Below are positions 22,940-32,968 of a stretch of 64,000 nucleotides of DNA, one piece after another. This DNA comes from Pectobacterium sp. A5351 (GTDB lineage Bacteria; Pseudomonadota; Gammaproteobacteria; Enterobacterales; Enterobacteriaceae), in contig NZ_CP116477.1 of assembly GCF_028335745.1 (NCBI RefSeq), forward strand, positions 1,426,001 through 1,490,000. Reading direction: 5' to 3'. Each line of letters begins with the position of its first letter. The stretch's first letter is position 1. A model generated the notes under the pieces. That model searched no databases. It had not been told where the DNA came from and saw nothing but the letters and a program-made list of their open reading frames with translations. The position numbers were made by a program, and so were the translations under genes.

Positions 22940-24047
22940 TATGCTGCTCTCACGATGTAGTTAAATGCGATATTGCGGGGGCGGTTTTCGGTTGCCGTTG
23001 GTACAACACGGGAAGCATCCAACTTCGCTGGATACCATGAATTTGTCACCGTGTTATTAGTAAGGGTTAAGTAATTATCTCTATCGTAGATTTTCTCATT
23101 TAAATCATAATACATGGCCCCCGATGAAGCATTTTTAGTCGGTACTGTAACATCAGCATCATGACCATAGAGTAAACTCCCAGTTATATTTCTGATTGCA
23201 TCACTCTGCTCTGAAAATAATCCACGCCCCACATCCACACCGCGTCCATCATCCCAACCGCGAATAAACTCACCGCGAAGATCAGGTAATATCCCTGATG
23301 GATAAGCTTGCCCTAAAATCGGGTAAGTATTTTTATCAAATGTCTGCCTATTACATTTTAACCAACCAGAAGGTGCTGTTGACTGTGGCCAAGGCATAGG
23401 GATCCCAACAATTTCATTGAGAGATAATGCACCAATATCATCAGCTGTTGGCTTATCCTGATCGCTATAAATACGTGCCCACGGTTTTTCAAAACCAAAA
23501 TTATCCCGAGAGCTACGATACTTTACCCCACCATTAGCAAAGTCAAAGTAGAACTGTGCTGCTGATGCAGAACCAGTATTTGCACCCATATGCCAAATAA
23601 GAGAAGAATGGGTGACATTATCTTTTAAATAGACACCTGTAGGGCTGCTCCATGGCAACTCATCTTTCTGGTAAATAACACCGGACAGCCCCTGCCGAAC
23701 ATAATTATTGTCGGCATCTGTTTTTGTTATAGCCCCAATATCAGCCGCAGTGGGTTTAAATCCTGTATGGTAGCCTTTATGCCATTTATCATTAACTAAA
23801 ACATTGAGTGAGCCTTTTGTTCTAATAGCAATCTCACTCTTCACATCCCCAACCTGAATAGAGTTATCAGATGCAAGCCAGAGCATTTCACGATAGGTAT
23901 TATCTGGAAAAACTCCTGCTATACGTCTTTCCAGAGGTAAGTCAAGATTACCGCCTAAACGAACCCCGCCTGACATAACGCCGCCAGTTTTTGGTAATGC
24001 CCCAGCAGCAAGATTAACTGTTTCAGTTAAACCGAGGTTTGTGAGAA
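22939..24047 (-). CDS. Silent tail-fibre variant cassette (no N-terminus of its own)
   Basis: The frame encodes a distal fibre of about 370 residues, lacking the baseplate-binding N-terminus and a promoter; the apparent start at 24066 is a TTG without a ribosome site. The frame enters through a gix-type site (NLGLTETVNLAAGALPKTGG, the usual crossover protein sequence). It then has the KPTAADIGAIT repeats and the segment shared with the expressed fibre. It ends in a phage collar domain (VGIPMPWPQSTAPSGWLKCN, LPDLRGEFIRGWDDGRGVD). The tip differs from that of the expressed fibre and would give another target range after inversion. It is followed by its own, IS-split, chaperone gene. Confidence 0.88.
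23428..23757 (-). repeat. Long inverted repeat, copy 2 (silent fibre)
   Basis: This is the partner of the repeat at 17036-17366, in opposite orientation. The two copies differ at scattered positions, mostly synonymous (for example S/N and T/P substitutions in SSPTGVYL and FEKPWARIY). Confidence 0.9.
24022..24047 (+). other. gix-type invertase crossover site
   Basis: This is a 26-bp site with core AAACCGAGGTTT and flanks TTCAGTT and GTGAGAA, closely resembling the gix and hix family consensus. It lies 44 bp before the invertase start and at the codons for LGLTET in the silent fibre, exactly as in Mu-type fibre switches. No comparable partner is seen in the expressed fibre gene. Confidence 0.85.
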
Positions 24048-24090
24048 CCTTGCAATGAAAATACAATGAACAATTTCATGGGGTTATCGA

Positions 24091-24666
24091 ATGCTGATTG
24101 GCTATGCGCGCGTGTCTACTACCGATCAAAATACGGAATTACAGAAAAAAGCGCTGATTCGCGCAGAATGTGAGCTGATTTTTGAGGATACCGCCAGTGG
24201 GAAGAATGCACAGCGGCTAGGGTTAAAAAAGGCGATCAGGCGGTTGCGGCGTGGCGATACGCTGATGGTATGGAAGCTAGACAGACTTGGGCGCAGCGTG
24301 CGTGATTTGATTGAGTTGGTATCTGCATTGCAGGCCAAAGGCATCCATTTTCGCAGCCTGACAGATAGTATTGATACTTCTACCCCCGCGGGTCGTTTCT
24401 TCTTTCATGTGATGAGTGCATTGGCGGATATGGAACGGGAACTGATTATCGAACGCACGCGGGCTGGCCTCGATGCCGCTCGGTTACAGGGGCGCATCGG
24501 CGGGCGTAAACGGCTTATGACGCAAGATGTGCTTTTCCAAGCCGAATCAATGTTGGCGACAGGGGCTACGCATCTTCAGGTAGCAAATATTGTCGGTGTG
24601 TCAGAAAAAACCATCTATAAATACTTTCCCGCCCGGAGTCAGGGCGACGTTCCTGCTGCTGGCTAA
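24091..24666 (+). CDS. Gin/Hin-type serine DNA invertase
   Basis: The 191-residue serine recombinase opens MLIGYARVSTTDQN with the active serine at residue 10. It carries LDRLGRSVRDLIELV and DTSTPAGRFFFHVMSALADM, and a C-terminal helix-turn-helix (ATHLQVANIVGVSEKTIYKYF). Such invertases synapse two inverted 26-bp sites with Fis at an enhancer and flip the DNA between them. Here it would switch the tail-fibre cassettes. It is intact and adjacent to one gix-type site. It is the last tailocin gene; the flanking backbone resumes with ybiB. Confidence 0.93.
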   Translation: MLIGYARVSTTDQNTELQKKALIRAECELIFEDTASGKNAQRLGLKKAIRRLRRGDTLMVWKLDRLGRSVRDLIELVSALQAKGIHFRSLTDSIDTSTPAGRFFFHVMSALADMERELIIERTRAGLDAARLQGRIGGRKRLMTQDVLFQAESMLATGATHLQVANIVGVSEKTIYKYFPARSQGDVPAAG

Positions 24667-24775
24667 CACGCGGCGTGATAGTAATTTCCTTTGCACCAGA
24701 ATCACCAGAACCTCACCAAACATGTTATTTTCATTGATAAGTTCTTTACTGTGTCGCCGAAAATAAGAGGCCAGC

Positions 24776-25744
24776 ATGGATTACACCAAAATTATCAAAG
24801 AAGTGGGGCGCGGGAAAAATCATGCGCGTGATATCGATCAAGCCACGGCTTATGAACTGTATAGCGCGATGCTGCGCGGTGACGTGCCGGATCTGGAACT
24901 CGGTGGGCTGCTGATTGCATTTCGCATCAAAGGCGAATCCGAATCTGAGATGTTGGGTTTTTATCAGGCGATGAACGAACATGTATTACGCCTGACGCCT
25001 CCCGTGGGCTTCCCCATGCCCATTGTGCTTCCCAGCTATAATGGGGCGCGCAAGCAAGCGAACCTGACCCCACTGTTAGCGCTGCTGCTGGCAAAACTGG
25101 GCTTTCCGGTATTGGTACATGGTGTGAGCGAGGATCCGACTCGCGTCACCAGCGCGGAGATTTTGCGTAACCTCGGCGTGACGATTGCAGAGAATGCTGA
25201 ACAGGCTCAACAGGAGCTTGATAACGGTAGTCCAGTATTTATCCCCGTCTCGACACTATGCCCGGCCATCGAGCGCCAGTTACAACTGCGCTGGCGGATG
25301 GGGGTGCGTAATAGTAGCCACACGCTGGCTAAGGTGGCGACGCCGTTTGGTGAAAGCGACGCGCTACGCGTCGCCAGCGTTTCTCACCCTGAATATGTTT
25401 CCCGCGTGGGAACGTTTTTTAATGACATCAACGGGCGTGCGCTTCTGATGCACGGCACGGAGGGCGAGGTTTACGCTAACCCGCAACGTTGCCCGGAAAT
25501 TCATTTCATCCATCAGCAAAATACCAAAGTGCTGCAACTTCGGCAGGATATCAGCGTCGCACCTGACGGGCTGCCGATTGCGAAGGATGCCGCCACCACC
25601 GCGCGCTGGACGGTACAGTGCCTGACGGGTGAAATTGCCATACCGCAGGCGATCCGTCTGCAACTGGCGTGTTGTTTAGTTGCTGCCGGTGAAGCGGCGA
25701 CAATGGAACAGGCTGTCGCCACGATTAAAAAACGCCTTGGCTGA
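24776..25744 (+). CDS. ybiB: YbiB, TrpD2-family DNA-binding protein
   Basis: The 322-residue homologue of E. coli YbiB (TrpD2) has the anthranilate phosphoribosyltransferase fold. Conserved features are MDYTKIIKEVGRGKNHARDI, LPSYNGARKQANLTPLLALL and HGVSEDPTRVTSAEIL. E. coli YbiB binds nucleic acid without known sequence preference and is in an SOS-linked operon with dinG; dinG is not present here. It marks the end of the tailocin insertion. GAGG lies upstream of the ATG. Confidence 0.85.
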   Translation: MDYTKIIKEVGRGKNHARDIDQATAYELYSAMLRGDVPDLELGGLLIAFRIKGESESEMLGFYQAMNEHVLRLTPPVGFPMPIVLPSYNGARKQANLTPLLALLLAKLGFPVLVHGVSEDPTRVTSAEILRNLGVTIAENAEQAQQELDNGSPVFIPVSTLCPAIERQLQLRWRMGVRNSSHTLAKVATPFGESDALRVASVSHPEYVSRVGTFFNDINGRALLMHGTEGEVYANPQRCPEIHFIHQQNTKVLQLRQDISVAPDGLPIAKDAATTARWTVQCLTGEIAIPQAIRLQLACCLVAAGEAATMEQAVATIKKRLG

Positions 25745-25829
25745 TCGGTTTGCCAGAGCGGATATGGACGCGTTTATCGCGCCACTTCACGCAGCCAGAC
25801 GGCTGTCATTGGAAGAGAGAAGGAATAGC

Positions 25830-27698
25830 ATGCAACAGGTAGCGGACTATTTTAACGCTTTGAATCGCGACTATCTTGCGGTTCATCAGGTGAAAGAAGA
25901 ACTGTTTTGGCAGCTGTATATGGGGACGGGCAACGATGAGGTGTCCGAGCGTTTCTCCGCCGCAGAGAGTGCGTATAAGCGTTTTATTTCACAGCCGCAG
26001 CGTCTGGCTGAGCTAAGAGCCCATCTTGCGACACTGGAAAACAGCCCGTGTAATGAACAACAGCAGGCGCTGTTACACGGCTTGCAAGGCTGGTATCGGT
26101 TTTTCGATTGTAATGTGATTGAAGATCCACAGGCTCAGGTGCTGATGGATGAGATCATTGCCGCCGAAAGTGCGCTATACGCCAAGCGTAAATCCTATGA
26201 AATGACGCATCTGGATGCGAAGGGTGAACGGGTTTCCGCTTCGCTCGGGGAACTGCTGACCAATCAGGCGACCAATGATACCGAAGCCTATCGTCAGAGT
26301 TCTCAGCAGGCGTTGCGCGATCTGGAGCAGTGGCTGTTGCAGAACGGCTTCCCCGAGCTGATTTCACTACGTAACCGCTTTGCTCGTCAGATGGGCTACC
26401 GGAATTATTTTGACTACAAGGTTAATAAAACGGAGCGGATGACGCCGGAGCAGCTTTTTGCCATCCTCGATCCTTTCGAAGAACAGACCCGTGATGCGAA
26501 TGCCCGCAGCCTGAAAAATCTGGCGAACGAAAAGGGCGACGATGCGTTGCAACCGTGGAATATTCGCTATGCCAGCGCGGGTGATGTAACGCGCCAGCTC
26601 GATCCTTATTTCCCTTTCTCGGCGTCGCTGGAACGTTGGATCAACAGTTTTAAACGTTTGCGCATTGGGTTTAACGGTGCAGAAATGCAGCTTGATTTGC
26701 TGGTGCGTAAAGGTAAATACGAGAATGGCTTTATGCACGGCCCGGTACCGCCGTTTGTCCAGGAAGGAAAATGGGTGCCGGCACGGATCAATTTCACCAG
26801 CCTGGCAAAGCCGGATCAAATTGGCAGCGGATCCAGCGGCATTAATACGCTGTTTCATGAAGGTGGACACGCGGCGCATTTCGCCAATATCCGGCAGAAT
26901 GCGCCCTGTTTTTCACAGGAATTCCCGCCTACCTCAATGGCGTATGCGGAAACACAGTCCATGTTCTGCGACAGCCTGCTGGGTGATGCCGACTGGTTAA
27001 AACGCTATGCAAAGAATGCGCAGGGAGAGACGATTCCTGATGCGTTGATTCGTGCGGATATCAGCACGCAGCAGCCAATGCGCGCTTTCAATGAGCGACA
27101 CATCCTGCTGGTGCCGTACTTTGAGTGGCAACTCTATTCATGGGACGACGAGGCGCGTACGCCGGAAGCCATGACAAAACTGGCGCGCGATACCGAGCAG
27201 CGCATTTTGGGTATTAGCGGTAGCCCGCGCCCGACGCTGGCGATCCCTCATCTGCTGTCAATGGAATCGGCGTGCTCTTATCAGGGTTATCTGCTGGCGT
27301 TGATGGCGGTGGAGCAGACGCGCAGCTATTTCCTGCAACGCGACGGTTATCTGACGGATAACCCCGCTATCGGGCCTGATTTAGCGCAGCACTATTGGCT
27401 GCCGGGTAATAGCGTCAGCCATGACGATACGCTACGTAGCCTGACCGGTGAGGGTTTCAACCCCGCTTATCTGGCGCAGGCCTGCAATCTGACGGTCGAT
27501 GAAGCCTGGCAACAGGCGCAGGGCACGATGGCGCAGTCCGCTGCGCGTCCTCAGCCTGCCGCGGATTTCGATCTGTCAGCTCACATTCGCGTGGTCGATG
27601 GTAGCCGCGTGCTGGCGGATAATGCGCAAGGTGATGAGAAGATGTGTCAGGATTTTGCGGCGTTTATTGAGCGGGAATATCCACGCTCAGAGGCATAA
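25830..27698 (+). CDS. M3-family zinc metallopeptidase (oligoendopeptidase-like)
   Basis: The peptidase has 622 residues from ATG 25830, chosen for its AGAGAGAAGGA ribosome site; the frame is open further upstream into ybiB. The zinc motif is LFHEGGHAAHF, with a third ligand Glu likely in SMAYAETQSMF. The rest is helical, as in the thimet oligopeptidase/PepF clan. It presumably degrades short peptides in the cytoplasm, as no signal peptide is seen. It is probably cotranscribed with ybiB, with an 85-bp gap. It is shared by Pectobacterium relatives in my memory, but I know of no E. coli equivalent. Confidence 0.8.
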   Translation: MQQVADYFNALNRDYLAVHQVKEELFWQLYMGTGNDEVSERFSAAESAYKRFISQPQRLAELRAHLATLENSPCNEQQQALLHGLQGWYRFFDCNVIEDPQAQVLMDEIIAAESALYAKRKSYEMTHLDAKGERVSASLGELLTNQATNDTEAYRQSSQQALRDLEQWLLQNGFPELISLRNRFARQMGYRNYFDYKVNKTERMTPEQLFAILDPFEEQTRDANARSLKNLANEKGDDALQPWNIRYASAGDVTRQLDPYFPFSASLERWINSFKRLRIGFNGAEMQLDLLVRKGKYENGFMHGPVPPFVQEGKWVPARINFTSLAKPDQIGSGSSGINTLFHEGGHAAHFANIRQNAPCFSQEFPPTSMAYAETQSMFCDSLLGDADWLKRYAKNAQGETIPDALIRADISTQQPMRAFNERHILLVPYFEWQLYSWDDEARTPEAMTKLARDTEQRILGISGSPRPTLAIPHLLSMESACSYQGYLLALMAVEQTRSYFLQRDGYLTDNPAIGPDLAQHYWLPGNSVSHDDTLRSLTGEGFNPAYLAQACNLTVDEAWQQAQGTMAQSAARPQPAADFDLSAHIRVVDGSRVLADNAQGDEKMCQDFAAFIEREYPRSEA

Positions 27699-27724
27699 TG
27701 TTCGCTAACATAGCGAGTAAGAAA

Positions 27725-27744
27725 AAGGGGGCGAAAGCCCCCTT
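27725..27744. terminator. Bidirectional terminator between peptidase and glnQ
   Basis: AAGGGGGC-GAAA-GCCCCCTT has a T-rich flank on both sides. It serves the plus-strand peptidase gene and the minus-strand glnHPQ operon. Confidence 0.85.
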
Positions 27745-27749
27745 GTTGA

Positions 27750-28472
27750 TCAAGATACGTGTTGCAAGAATTCGCGCAGGCGGTCGCTGGGCGGATTCGT
27801 AATCAGCGTTTCTGGGTCGCCATCTTCTGCGATGCGACCTTTATCAATAAAGATCAGACGCGAAGCCACTTTATGGGCAAAGCCCACTTCGTGGGTGACG
27901 ATAACCATCGTCATGCCTTCTTCGGCCAAATCTTTCATGACGGTCAGCACTTCGTGACGCAGTTCTGGGTCGAGGGCTGACGTCGGCTCATCAAACAGCA
28001 TCAGCTTCGGTTTAACTGCTAACGCGCGGGCGATGGCGACACGCTGCTGTTGACCGCCTGAAAGCTCGGAAGGGTAGTGATGCGCGCGTTCTGACAGACC
28101 CACTTTCGCCAGCAATTCCAGCGCCAGTTTCTCGGCATCGGCTTTATTCGCGCCGCGTACCCGAATAGGGCCGAATGCGACGTTTTCCAACGCGGTAAGA
28201 TGCGGGAACAGATAAAACTGCTGGAATACCATCCCGGCTTCCTGACGGATCAAACGCTCGTCAACGCGAGGATCGTTCACTTTAAGGCCGTCAACAATCA
28301 ATTCGCCGCTGGTAATTTCTTCCAGCTTATTGATGCAGCGCAGAAGGGTAGATTTGCCCGAACCGGAAGGCCCGATAATGACCACCACTTCACCCTGGCC
28401 GATAGTGAGATCGATATTGTGTAAGACCTGTGTCTTGCCAAAGTGTTTGGATACGTTTTTAAATTCAATCAT
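27750..28472 (-). CDS. glnQ: Glutamine ABC transporter ATP-binding protein
   Basis: The 240-residue ATPase has the same length as E. coli GlnQ. Walker A is GPSGSGKS, the signature is [15 protein letters not shown] and Walker B is [14 protein letters not shown]. It powers uptake of glutamine by the inner-membrane GlnP dimer with the periplasmic GlnH. It overlaps glnP by four bases and is the last gene of glnHPQ. Confidence 0.96.
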   Translation of the reverse strand: MIEFKNVSKHFGKTQVLHNIDLTIGQGEVVVIIGPSGSGKSTLLRCINKLEEITSGELIVDGLKVNDPRVDERLIRQEAGMVFQQFYLFPHLTALENVAFGPIRVRGANKADAEKLALELLAKVGLSERAHHYPSELSGGQQQRVAIARALAVKPKLMLFDEPTSALDPELRHEVLTVMKDLAEEGMTMVIVTHEVGFAHKVASRLIFIDKGRIAEDGDPETLITNPPSDRLREFLQHVS

Positions 28473-29128
28473 ATAATCTTAAGTCTTCTTTCCAGACGAC
28501 GCAGAATAAAGCTGAGGATCAGCGTGATGCACAGGTAAATAATGGCAACCGCAGTCCAGATTTCCAGCGCACGGAAGTTACCCGCGATGATTTCTTGCCC
28601 GGAACGTGTCAATTCAGCCACGCCGATAACAATAAATAGCGAGGTATCTTTGATGCTGATAATCCACTGGTTACCCAGCGGCGGCAGCATGCGGCGCAGA
28701 GCAAGCGGAGCAATCACATGGCGTAGCGTCGCGCGACGAGACAGCCCAAGCGCCAGACCCGCTTCGCGAAAGCCGTTGTGAATTGACAACACCGAACCAC
28801 GCGTAATTTCTGCGATGTAAGCACCGGAGTTAATCATGATGGTCACCACGGCGGCGGCAAAAGGGTCAATCCGCACGGACGTGAAAATCATCGGCAGGGC
28901 GAAGTAAATAAACATCACCTGCACAACAATCGGGGTACCGCGAATAATTTCAATAAAAACGAGCGAAATGCGGCTGGAAAACCAGCCGCCGTAGGCGCGG
29001 GCAAAACCCGCGACCACGCCAATCACCAGGCCGCCAAGCAGACCCAGAACAGAAATCAACAACGTCATTTTTGCCCCTTCCATCAGGAGGGGCAGAGAAG
29101 GCCAAATGGCACTCCAGTCAAACTGCAT
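28469..29128 (-). CDS. glnP: Glutamine ABC transporter permease
   Basis: The 219-residue permease matches E. coli GlnP in length. It has several membrane segments and the coupling-helix region [20 protein letters not shown] with downstream [10 protein letters not shown]. It forms the membrane channel of the transporter. It sits 26 bp downstream of glnH with GGAGATATT upstream of its ATG. Confidence 0.95.
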   Translation of the reverse strand: MQFDWSAIWPSLPLLMEGAKMTLLISVLGLLGGLVIGVVAGFARAYGGWFSSRISLVFIEIIRGTPIVVQVMFIYFALPMIFTSVRIDPFAAAVVTIMINSGAYIAEITRGSVLSIHNGFREAGLALGLSRRATLRHVIAPLALRRMLPPLGNQWIISIKDTSLFIVIGVAELTRSGQEIIAGNFRALEIWTAVAIIYLCITLILSFILRRLERRLKII

Positions 29129-29154
29129 GGAATATCTCCAGATTAAATCGGCAA

Positions 29155-29901
29155 TTACTTAGGTTCTACGCCAAACCACTTCTTGTAGATCTCAGCATAA
29201 GTGCCGTTTTCACGCAGTGTTTTCAGGGCGCCATTCACTTTTTCACGCAGTTCGTTGCTGCCTTTTGGGAACGCGATGCCGTATTGCTGGGCTTTAATGG
29301 AATCACCTACCGCTTTGAACTGGCCGTTGCCCGCGGTTTTGATGAAGTAGAGAATATTTGGTGTGTCGTGCAGCACGGCGTCAGCACGGTTGGTGCCCAG
29401 TTCCATATAGGCGTTGTCGATGTTCGGGAACTGGCGCAGATCTTTGGTTTTGATATTGGCTTTCGCGTAATCAACAGAACCGGTACCGCTCTTCACCGCC
29501 AGCACTTTACCCGCTAAATCCTGCTCGCCTTTGATGTCGTTGTTGTCTGCTTTGACCATCACCAGCAGGCCGCTGTTGTAGTAGCCGTCAGAGAAATCGA
29601 TTGCTTTTTTGCGCTCTTCAGTAATGGTAATACCTGCCAACGCCAGATCGATGTTACGCGTTTGCAGTGCAGGAATAATGCCGCCGAAGTCCATTGGCTT
29701 CAGGGTGTACTTCAGGTTGAGCTGTTTAGCGATGGCATCCCAGAGGTCGATGTCAAAACCGACATATTTGTCGCCTTGTTTGAACTCAAAAGGGACGAAA
29801 GCGGTGTCTGTGGCGACAATCAGTTCTTTCTCAGCAGCATAGCTAGATACGCTCATCATCAGTGTCAGTGCAGCCAAAGAGGCCTTAAGTAGTGATTTCA
29901 T
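29155..29901 (-). CDS. glnH: Periplasmic glutamine-binding protein
   Basis: The 248-residue protein has a 22-residue signal peptide ([12 protein letters not shown]... SSYA). The solute-binding fold shows [32 protein letters not shown] and [20 protein letters not shown]. It captures glutamine in the periplasm and hands it to GlnPQ. It is the first gene of the operon, and in enterobacteria it is controlled by NtrC and sigma-54. The length equals that of E. coli GlnH. Confidence 0.96.
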   Translation of the reverse strand: MKSLLKASLAALTLMMSVSSYAAEKELIVATDTAFVPFEFKQGDKYVGFDIDLWDAIAKQLNLKYTLKPMDFGGIIPALQTRNIDLALAGITITEERKKAIDFSDGYYNSGLLVMVKADNNDIKGEQDLAGKVLAVKSGTGSVDYAKANIKTKDLRQFPNIDNAYMELGTNRADAVLHDTPNILYFIKTAGNGQFKAVGDSIKAQQYGIAFPKGSNELREKVNGALKTLRENGTYAEIYKKWFGVEPK

Positions 29902-30261
29902 TAAATCCTTCCTATTAGCAGTTGTGGGAGCTTTTTGTTTTACAGGCGTTTTACGCTTTGTTTTACAGGTGTTCTAAGCATAGTACATCGCACAAAAATG
30001 AAGCCTGAGCCCGTTACCCTGCGTTGTGCTTAACCTGTTGCTTTTATTTATTGCCCTGCCAGCGGTGAAACTTTCACCTCCGATTCGCTCAGGCAAGGCG
30101 CTGCTATGATTAACTGATTTATACGAGGGAAACAACCGTTGATTGGTGTTATGTCCAATTAATGCAGGCAAAAGCTAATTTTTTGAGCGTCTTAACGGAT
30201 AAAATGCGTGGTTTGTGCAGGTTGTACTAGGAAAGGGGGCGGCTTGAGCGGGAGAAATAGC
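29902..30261 (-). promoter_or_regulatory. Intergenic region upstream of glnH
   Basis: About 360 bp without a convincing gene. It must hold the glnHPQ promoters for minus-strand transcription. Just upstream of glnH are repeated GTTTTACAGGCGTTTTACGC-like motifs (29935-29972). I could not place a certain sigma-54 or NtrC site. Confidence 0.4.
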
Positions 30262-30287
30262 AGTAAAAAGGCTGCCTAAGCAGCCTT
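30262..30287 (-). terminator. dps terminator
   Basis: AAGGCTGC-CTAA-GCAGCCTT has a T-run on the minus strand (the A5 at 30265-30269). It lies 29 bp after the dps stop. Confidence 0.8.
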
Positions 30288-30315
30288 GAAAGCGTTCGTC
30301 AGATGATAACGCCGA

Positions 30316-30819
30316 TTATTCAATGTTTGATTCAATGAACCACAGGAATTGATCCAGATCGCGCGATGCAGCGGTCAGGATATCCGCAGAGGCCTCATCT
30401 TCCGTTTTACCAATTGCTTTGCGTACGTTGTTGGCGACAATCGCATAACGTTCTGCCAGCGCCTTCAAGTGATCCTGAACGCTATGGATGTTGGTTGGAT
30501 AGCTTTTCAGCGAGGTTTGTTTACCCACAATTTGCACGGTACCCAGCGCCACACCGCCTATCTGCACCACGCGCTCGGCGATGGTGTCCTGATGGTCAAT
30601 AATCGAGGTGCGGAAGCCATCCAGCATTTCATGAACGGCGATAAAATTTGCACCGCGCATGTTCCAGTGCGCCTGTTTGGTAATCAACGACAGGTCGATG
30701 AAATCAACAACAAGTTGGTTTAACAGTGCGATCGTCGAGGTTTTAACGCTATCATCCAAATCATTGCGAGTATAAAGCAGTGCGGACGGTGCTGATTTCA
30801 CGAGTTTGGCGGTAGACAT
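30316..30819 (-). CDS. dps: DNA protection during starvation protein Dps
   Basis: The 167-residue ferritin-like dodecamer has the same length as E. coli Dps. The ferroxidase ligands lie in [20 protein letters not shown] and [18 protein letters not shown]. Dps binds the chromosome in stationary phase and oxidises and stores iron, protecting DNA from peroxide. The lysine-containing N-terminus ([15 protein letters not shown]) is the DNA-binding tail. AGGAT precedes the ATG. It is usually under RpoS, OxyR and IHF. Confidence 0.96.
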   Translation of the reverse strand: MSTAKLVKSAPSALLYTRNDLDDSVKTSTIALLNQLVVDFIDLSLITKQAHWNMRGANFIAVHEMLDGFRTSIIDHQDTIAERVVQIGGVALGTVQIVGKQTSLKSYPTNIHSVQDHLKALAERYAIVANNVRKAIGKTEDEASADILTAASRDLDQFLWFIESNIE

Positions 30820-31165
30820 AATAGTTATCCTCTCTTTAATTATTCATAGTCTTACTGTTCAATGTGATTAATTATAGCAGTGATAAAAATTAATATTGAA
30901 AAGAATTGCCTATCAAATGAATAGCTCTAGCATAACGATGTTTTGGGTATTTGTAGGCAGGATTTATCTGATATCGATAATGCGGTAACCCGTAATGTAA
31001 GTGCAATGTTTTAATTACGTTTGAAACATCATTTCATATATTGATAAATATCATTATCACTTAGGTGAAAATAGTTATTATTCGTCCGCTATTCTGATTG
31101 AAATAGAATGACCGCGTTGTTTTCTCCTTAAAACATATGATGCGCAGTAAAGGGAGTCGTGCAGA
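30820..31165. promoter_or_regulatory. Intergenic region between dps and a divergent P-loop gene
   Basis: An AT-rich 346-bp divergent promoter region with no coding potential that I can support. It serves dps leftward and the kinase-like gene rightward. GGGAG lies 10 bases before the latter's ATG. Confidence 0.4.
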
Positions 31166-31717
31166 ATGAGAGTAAATATTATTGGCACCAGTGGAAGTGG
31201 CAAATCGACGCTTGCTCGCCGCTTGTCTGGAAAACTGGCTATTCCGTACATTGAAATGGATGCATTGTTTTGGCTTAAGGACTGGCAGGGGCGGGGGGAT
31301 GCTGATTTTTTTCAACGACTTGAAAGGGCGCTGGAGCCTGAAAGCTGGGTGCTGGATGGTAACTATAATCGAACGCGTGAGATCAAATGGCGCAATGTTG
31401 ATGTTGTGATTTGGGTCGATTACTGTTTTACCCGCACGCTTTTTCAGGCGATACGGCGTGCCTATGTACGGGCATGGCGCAAAGAAGAGCTCTGGAGAGG
31501 TACGGGGAATAAAGAATCTTTTCTCCGCAGTTTCTTTAGCCGGGATTCCATTATCCTGTGGACAATAAAAACCTATTCAAAAAACCGGAAACGGTATTTA
31601 GCGGATTTAGCCGACCCGCGCTATCGTCATATTTGTTTTATTACTCTGCGTTCTCCTCGGGAATGTGACACTTTTCTGCAACATTTTCCCGAGGATATAC
31701 GTATTCATTCTGTTTGA
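31166..31717 (+). CDS. P-loop adenylate kinase-like / topology modulation-type protein
   Basis: The 183-residue P-loop protein opens [20 protein letters not shown] (Walker A GTSGSGKST). EMDALFWLKDWQGRGDADF and WVLDGNYNRTREI are typical of the FlaR/adenylate-kinase-like family. These proteins are predicted nucleotide or small-molecule kinases with unknown substrates. The C-terminus is basic. Its end overlaps the end of the convergent rhtA gene by 13 bp. E. coli lacks a gene here between dps and rhtA, so this is a local addition. Confidence 0.75.
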   Translation: MRVNIIGTSGSGKSTLARRLSGKLAIPYIEMDALFWLKDWQGRGDADFFQRLERALEPESWVLDGNYNRTREIKWRNVDVVIWVDYCFTRTLFQAIRRAYVRAWRKEELWRGTGNKESFLRSFFSRDSIILWTIKTYSKNRKRYLADLADPRYRHICFITLRSPRECDTFLQHFPEDIRIHSV

Positions 31718-32592
31718 GTTGTCACTTTGGCCGCGCCCGCGGGTTTTATTGTCAACGTTGCACCTATTGATGCGATGATAATAAAGATCAGCGCCATCCA
31801 CTGTATGAACGAGAGATGTTCATTGAGGAAGAGAATCCCGGATAGGGCGGCAATCGCGGGTTCCATACTCATCAGGGTGCTGAACGTTCTGGCGGGCAGG
31901 CGAGTCAATGCCACCATTTCCAGAGAATAAGGGAGTGCGGTGGACAGAATTGCAACGGCAATACCGAGCGGAAGTATTGATAGCGAAAATAGCGTGCTCT
32001 CCGCGTAATACGCACCAATAGGGCAGAAAATCAGCGCGGCAATGCAGGAACCGATTGCGACGGTGACAGGCCCATGATTCGCGCCCGCTTTTTGCCCAAA
32101 CAGAATATAGAACGCCCAGCAAGCACCGGCACCCATGGCGCAAGCTGCCCCCGCCAAATCAACATTGCCGATATTGTGGCTCAGTGGTAATAAGAACCAC
32201 AGCCCGGCAACGGCAAGAAAAACCCACAGAAAATCAATAGGTCTGCGTGAGGCTAGCATCGCAACGGCAAGCGGGCCGGTGAATTCCAGTGCGACAGCAA
32301 TGCCGAGTGGTACCGTCTGCAATGAGAGATAGAAAAGGAAGTTCATCCCGCCCAGTGTGATGCCATAAACCAGCAACGGCAGGCGGTTACTGCTAAAGTG
32401 CATACGCCACGGCTTGAAGATGATGCACAGAATGATCGTACCTATTCCCAGGCGCAACGCGGTTACGCCAGTAGCGCCAATGAGTGGAAACAGACTCTTG
32501 GCCAGTGCCGCGCCGCTTTGGATAGAAAGCATGGAGATAATGATGAGGAATACGGGTACAAATGATGACGAGCGGTGGAGAAATAAGGTCAT
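31705..32592 (-). CDS. rhtA: Threonine/homoserine exporter
   Basis: The 295-residue EamA-family transporter aligns with E. coli RhtA through GGMNFLFYLSLQTVPLGIAV, ALEFTGPLAVAMLASRRPID and STALPYSLEMVALTRLPART. It has ten membrane helices arranged as two EamA repeats. It exports threonine, homoserine and some amino-acid analogues. The start is ATG 32592 (MTLFLHRSSS); an open frame upstream is not used. The dps-rhtA-ompX order is the enterobacterial one. Confidence 0.92.
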   Translation of the reverse strand: MTLFLHRSSSFVPVFLIIISMLSIQSGAALAKSLFPLIGATGVTALRLGIGTIILCIIFKPWRMHFSSNRLPLLVYGITLGGMNFLFYLSLQTVPLGIAVALEFTGPLAVAMLASRRPIDFLWVFLAVAGLWFLLPLSHNIGNVDLAGAACAMGAGACWAFYILFGQKAGANHGPVTVAIGSCIAALIFCPIGAYYAESTLFSLSILPLGIAVAILSTALPYSLEMVALTRLPARTFSTLMSMEPAIAALSGILFLNEHLSFIQWMALIFIIIASIGATLTIKPAGAAKVTTQTE

Positions 32593-32968
32593 TCTTTTGG
32601 CCTTAAAACAGGTATAACATTCCGTTGCTATTATATCCAATTGTAAACAATTTGTCTGGTATGAATTGACTTTTATTGACCTTTATTTACGCATCATTTA
32701 ATTGCTTTATTTTTGCTCAATTCAGTTAGCATACAAACTGAGCGGGAAATTAGGAATTATCTGTTTTACAGCCTTGCAGTGAATTTATTTTTAATCTAAC
32801 TGTCACAATAAAAAAGCTAATATAATTAGTGTTATAGCTTGTTTTTGACAATATTTGTTACATCTAAAGGCTAATTGATAAATATTTATAGGGCGGCAAG
32901 CCTCGAACTTCTTTGTTATATTTACAGCGTTAGTTAGTCTTTCATAAAATGAATTTGAGGCTGTAAAT
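32593..32968. promoter_or_regulatory. Intergenic region between rhtA and ompX
   Basis: A strongly AT-rich 376-bp divergent promoter region with no supported gene. A long ompX leader is usual for enterobacteria. Candidate -10-like stretches are abundant, so I do not choose one. Confidence 0.4.

Noticed and set aside
24047..24066. TTG start for the silent fibre.
   Set aside because: No ribosome site and no promoter; the frame simply runs through the crossover site, as expected for a silent cassette.
25680..25829. Longer N-terminus of the M3 peptidase inside ybiB.
   Set aside because: ATG 25830 has a good ribosome site, and the upstream part would overlap ybiB in another frame.
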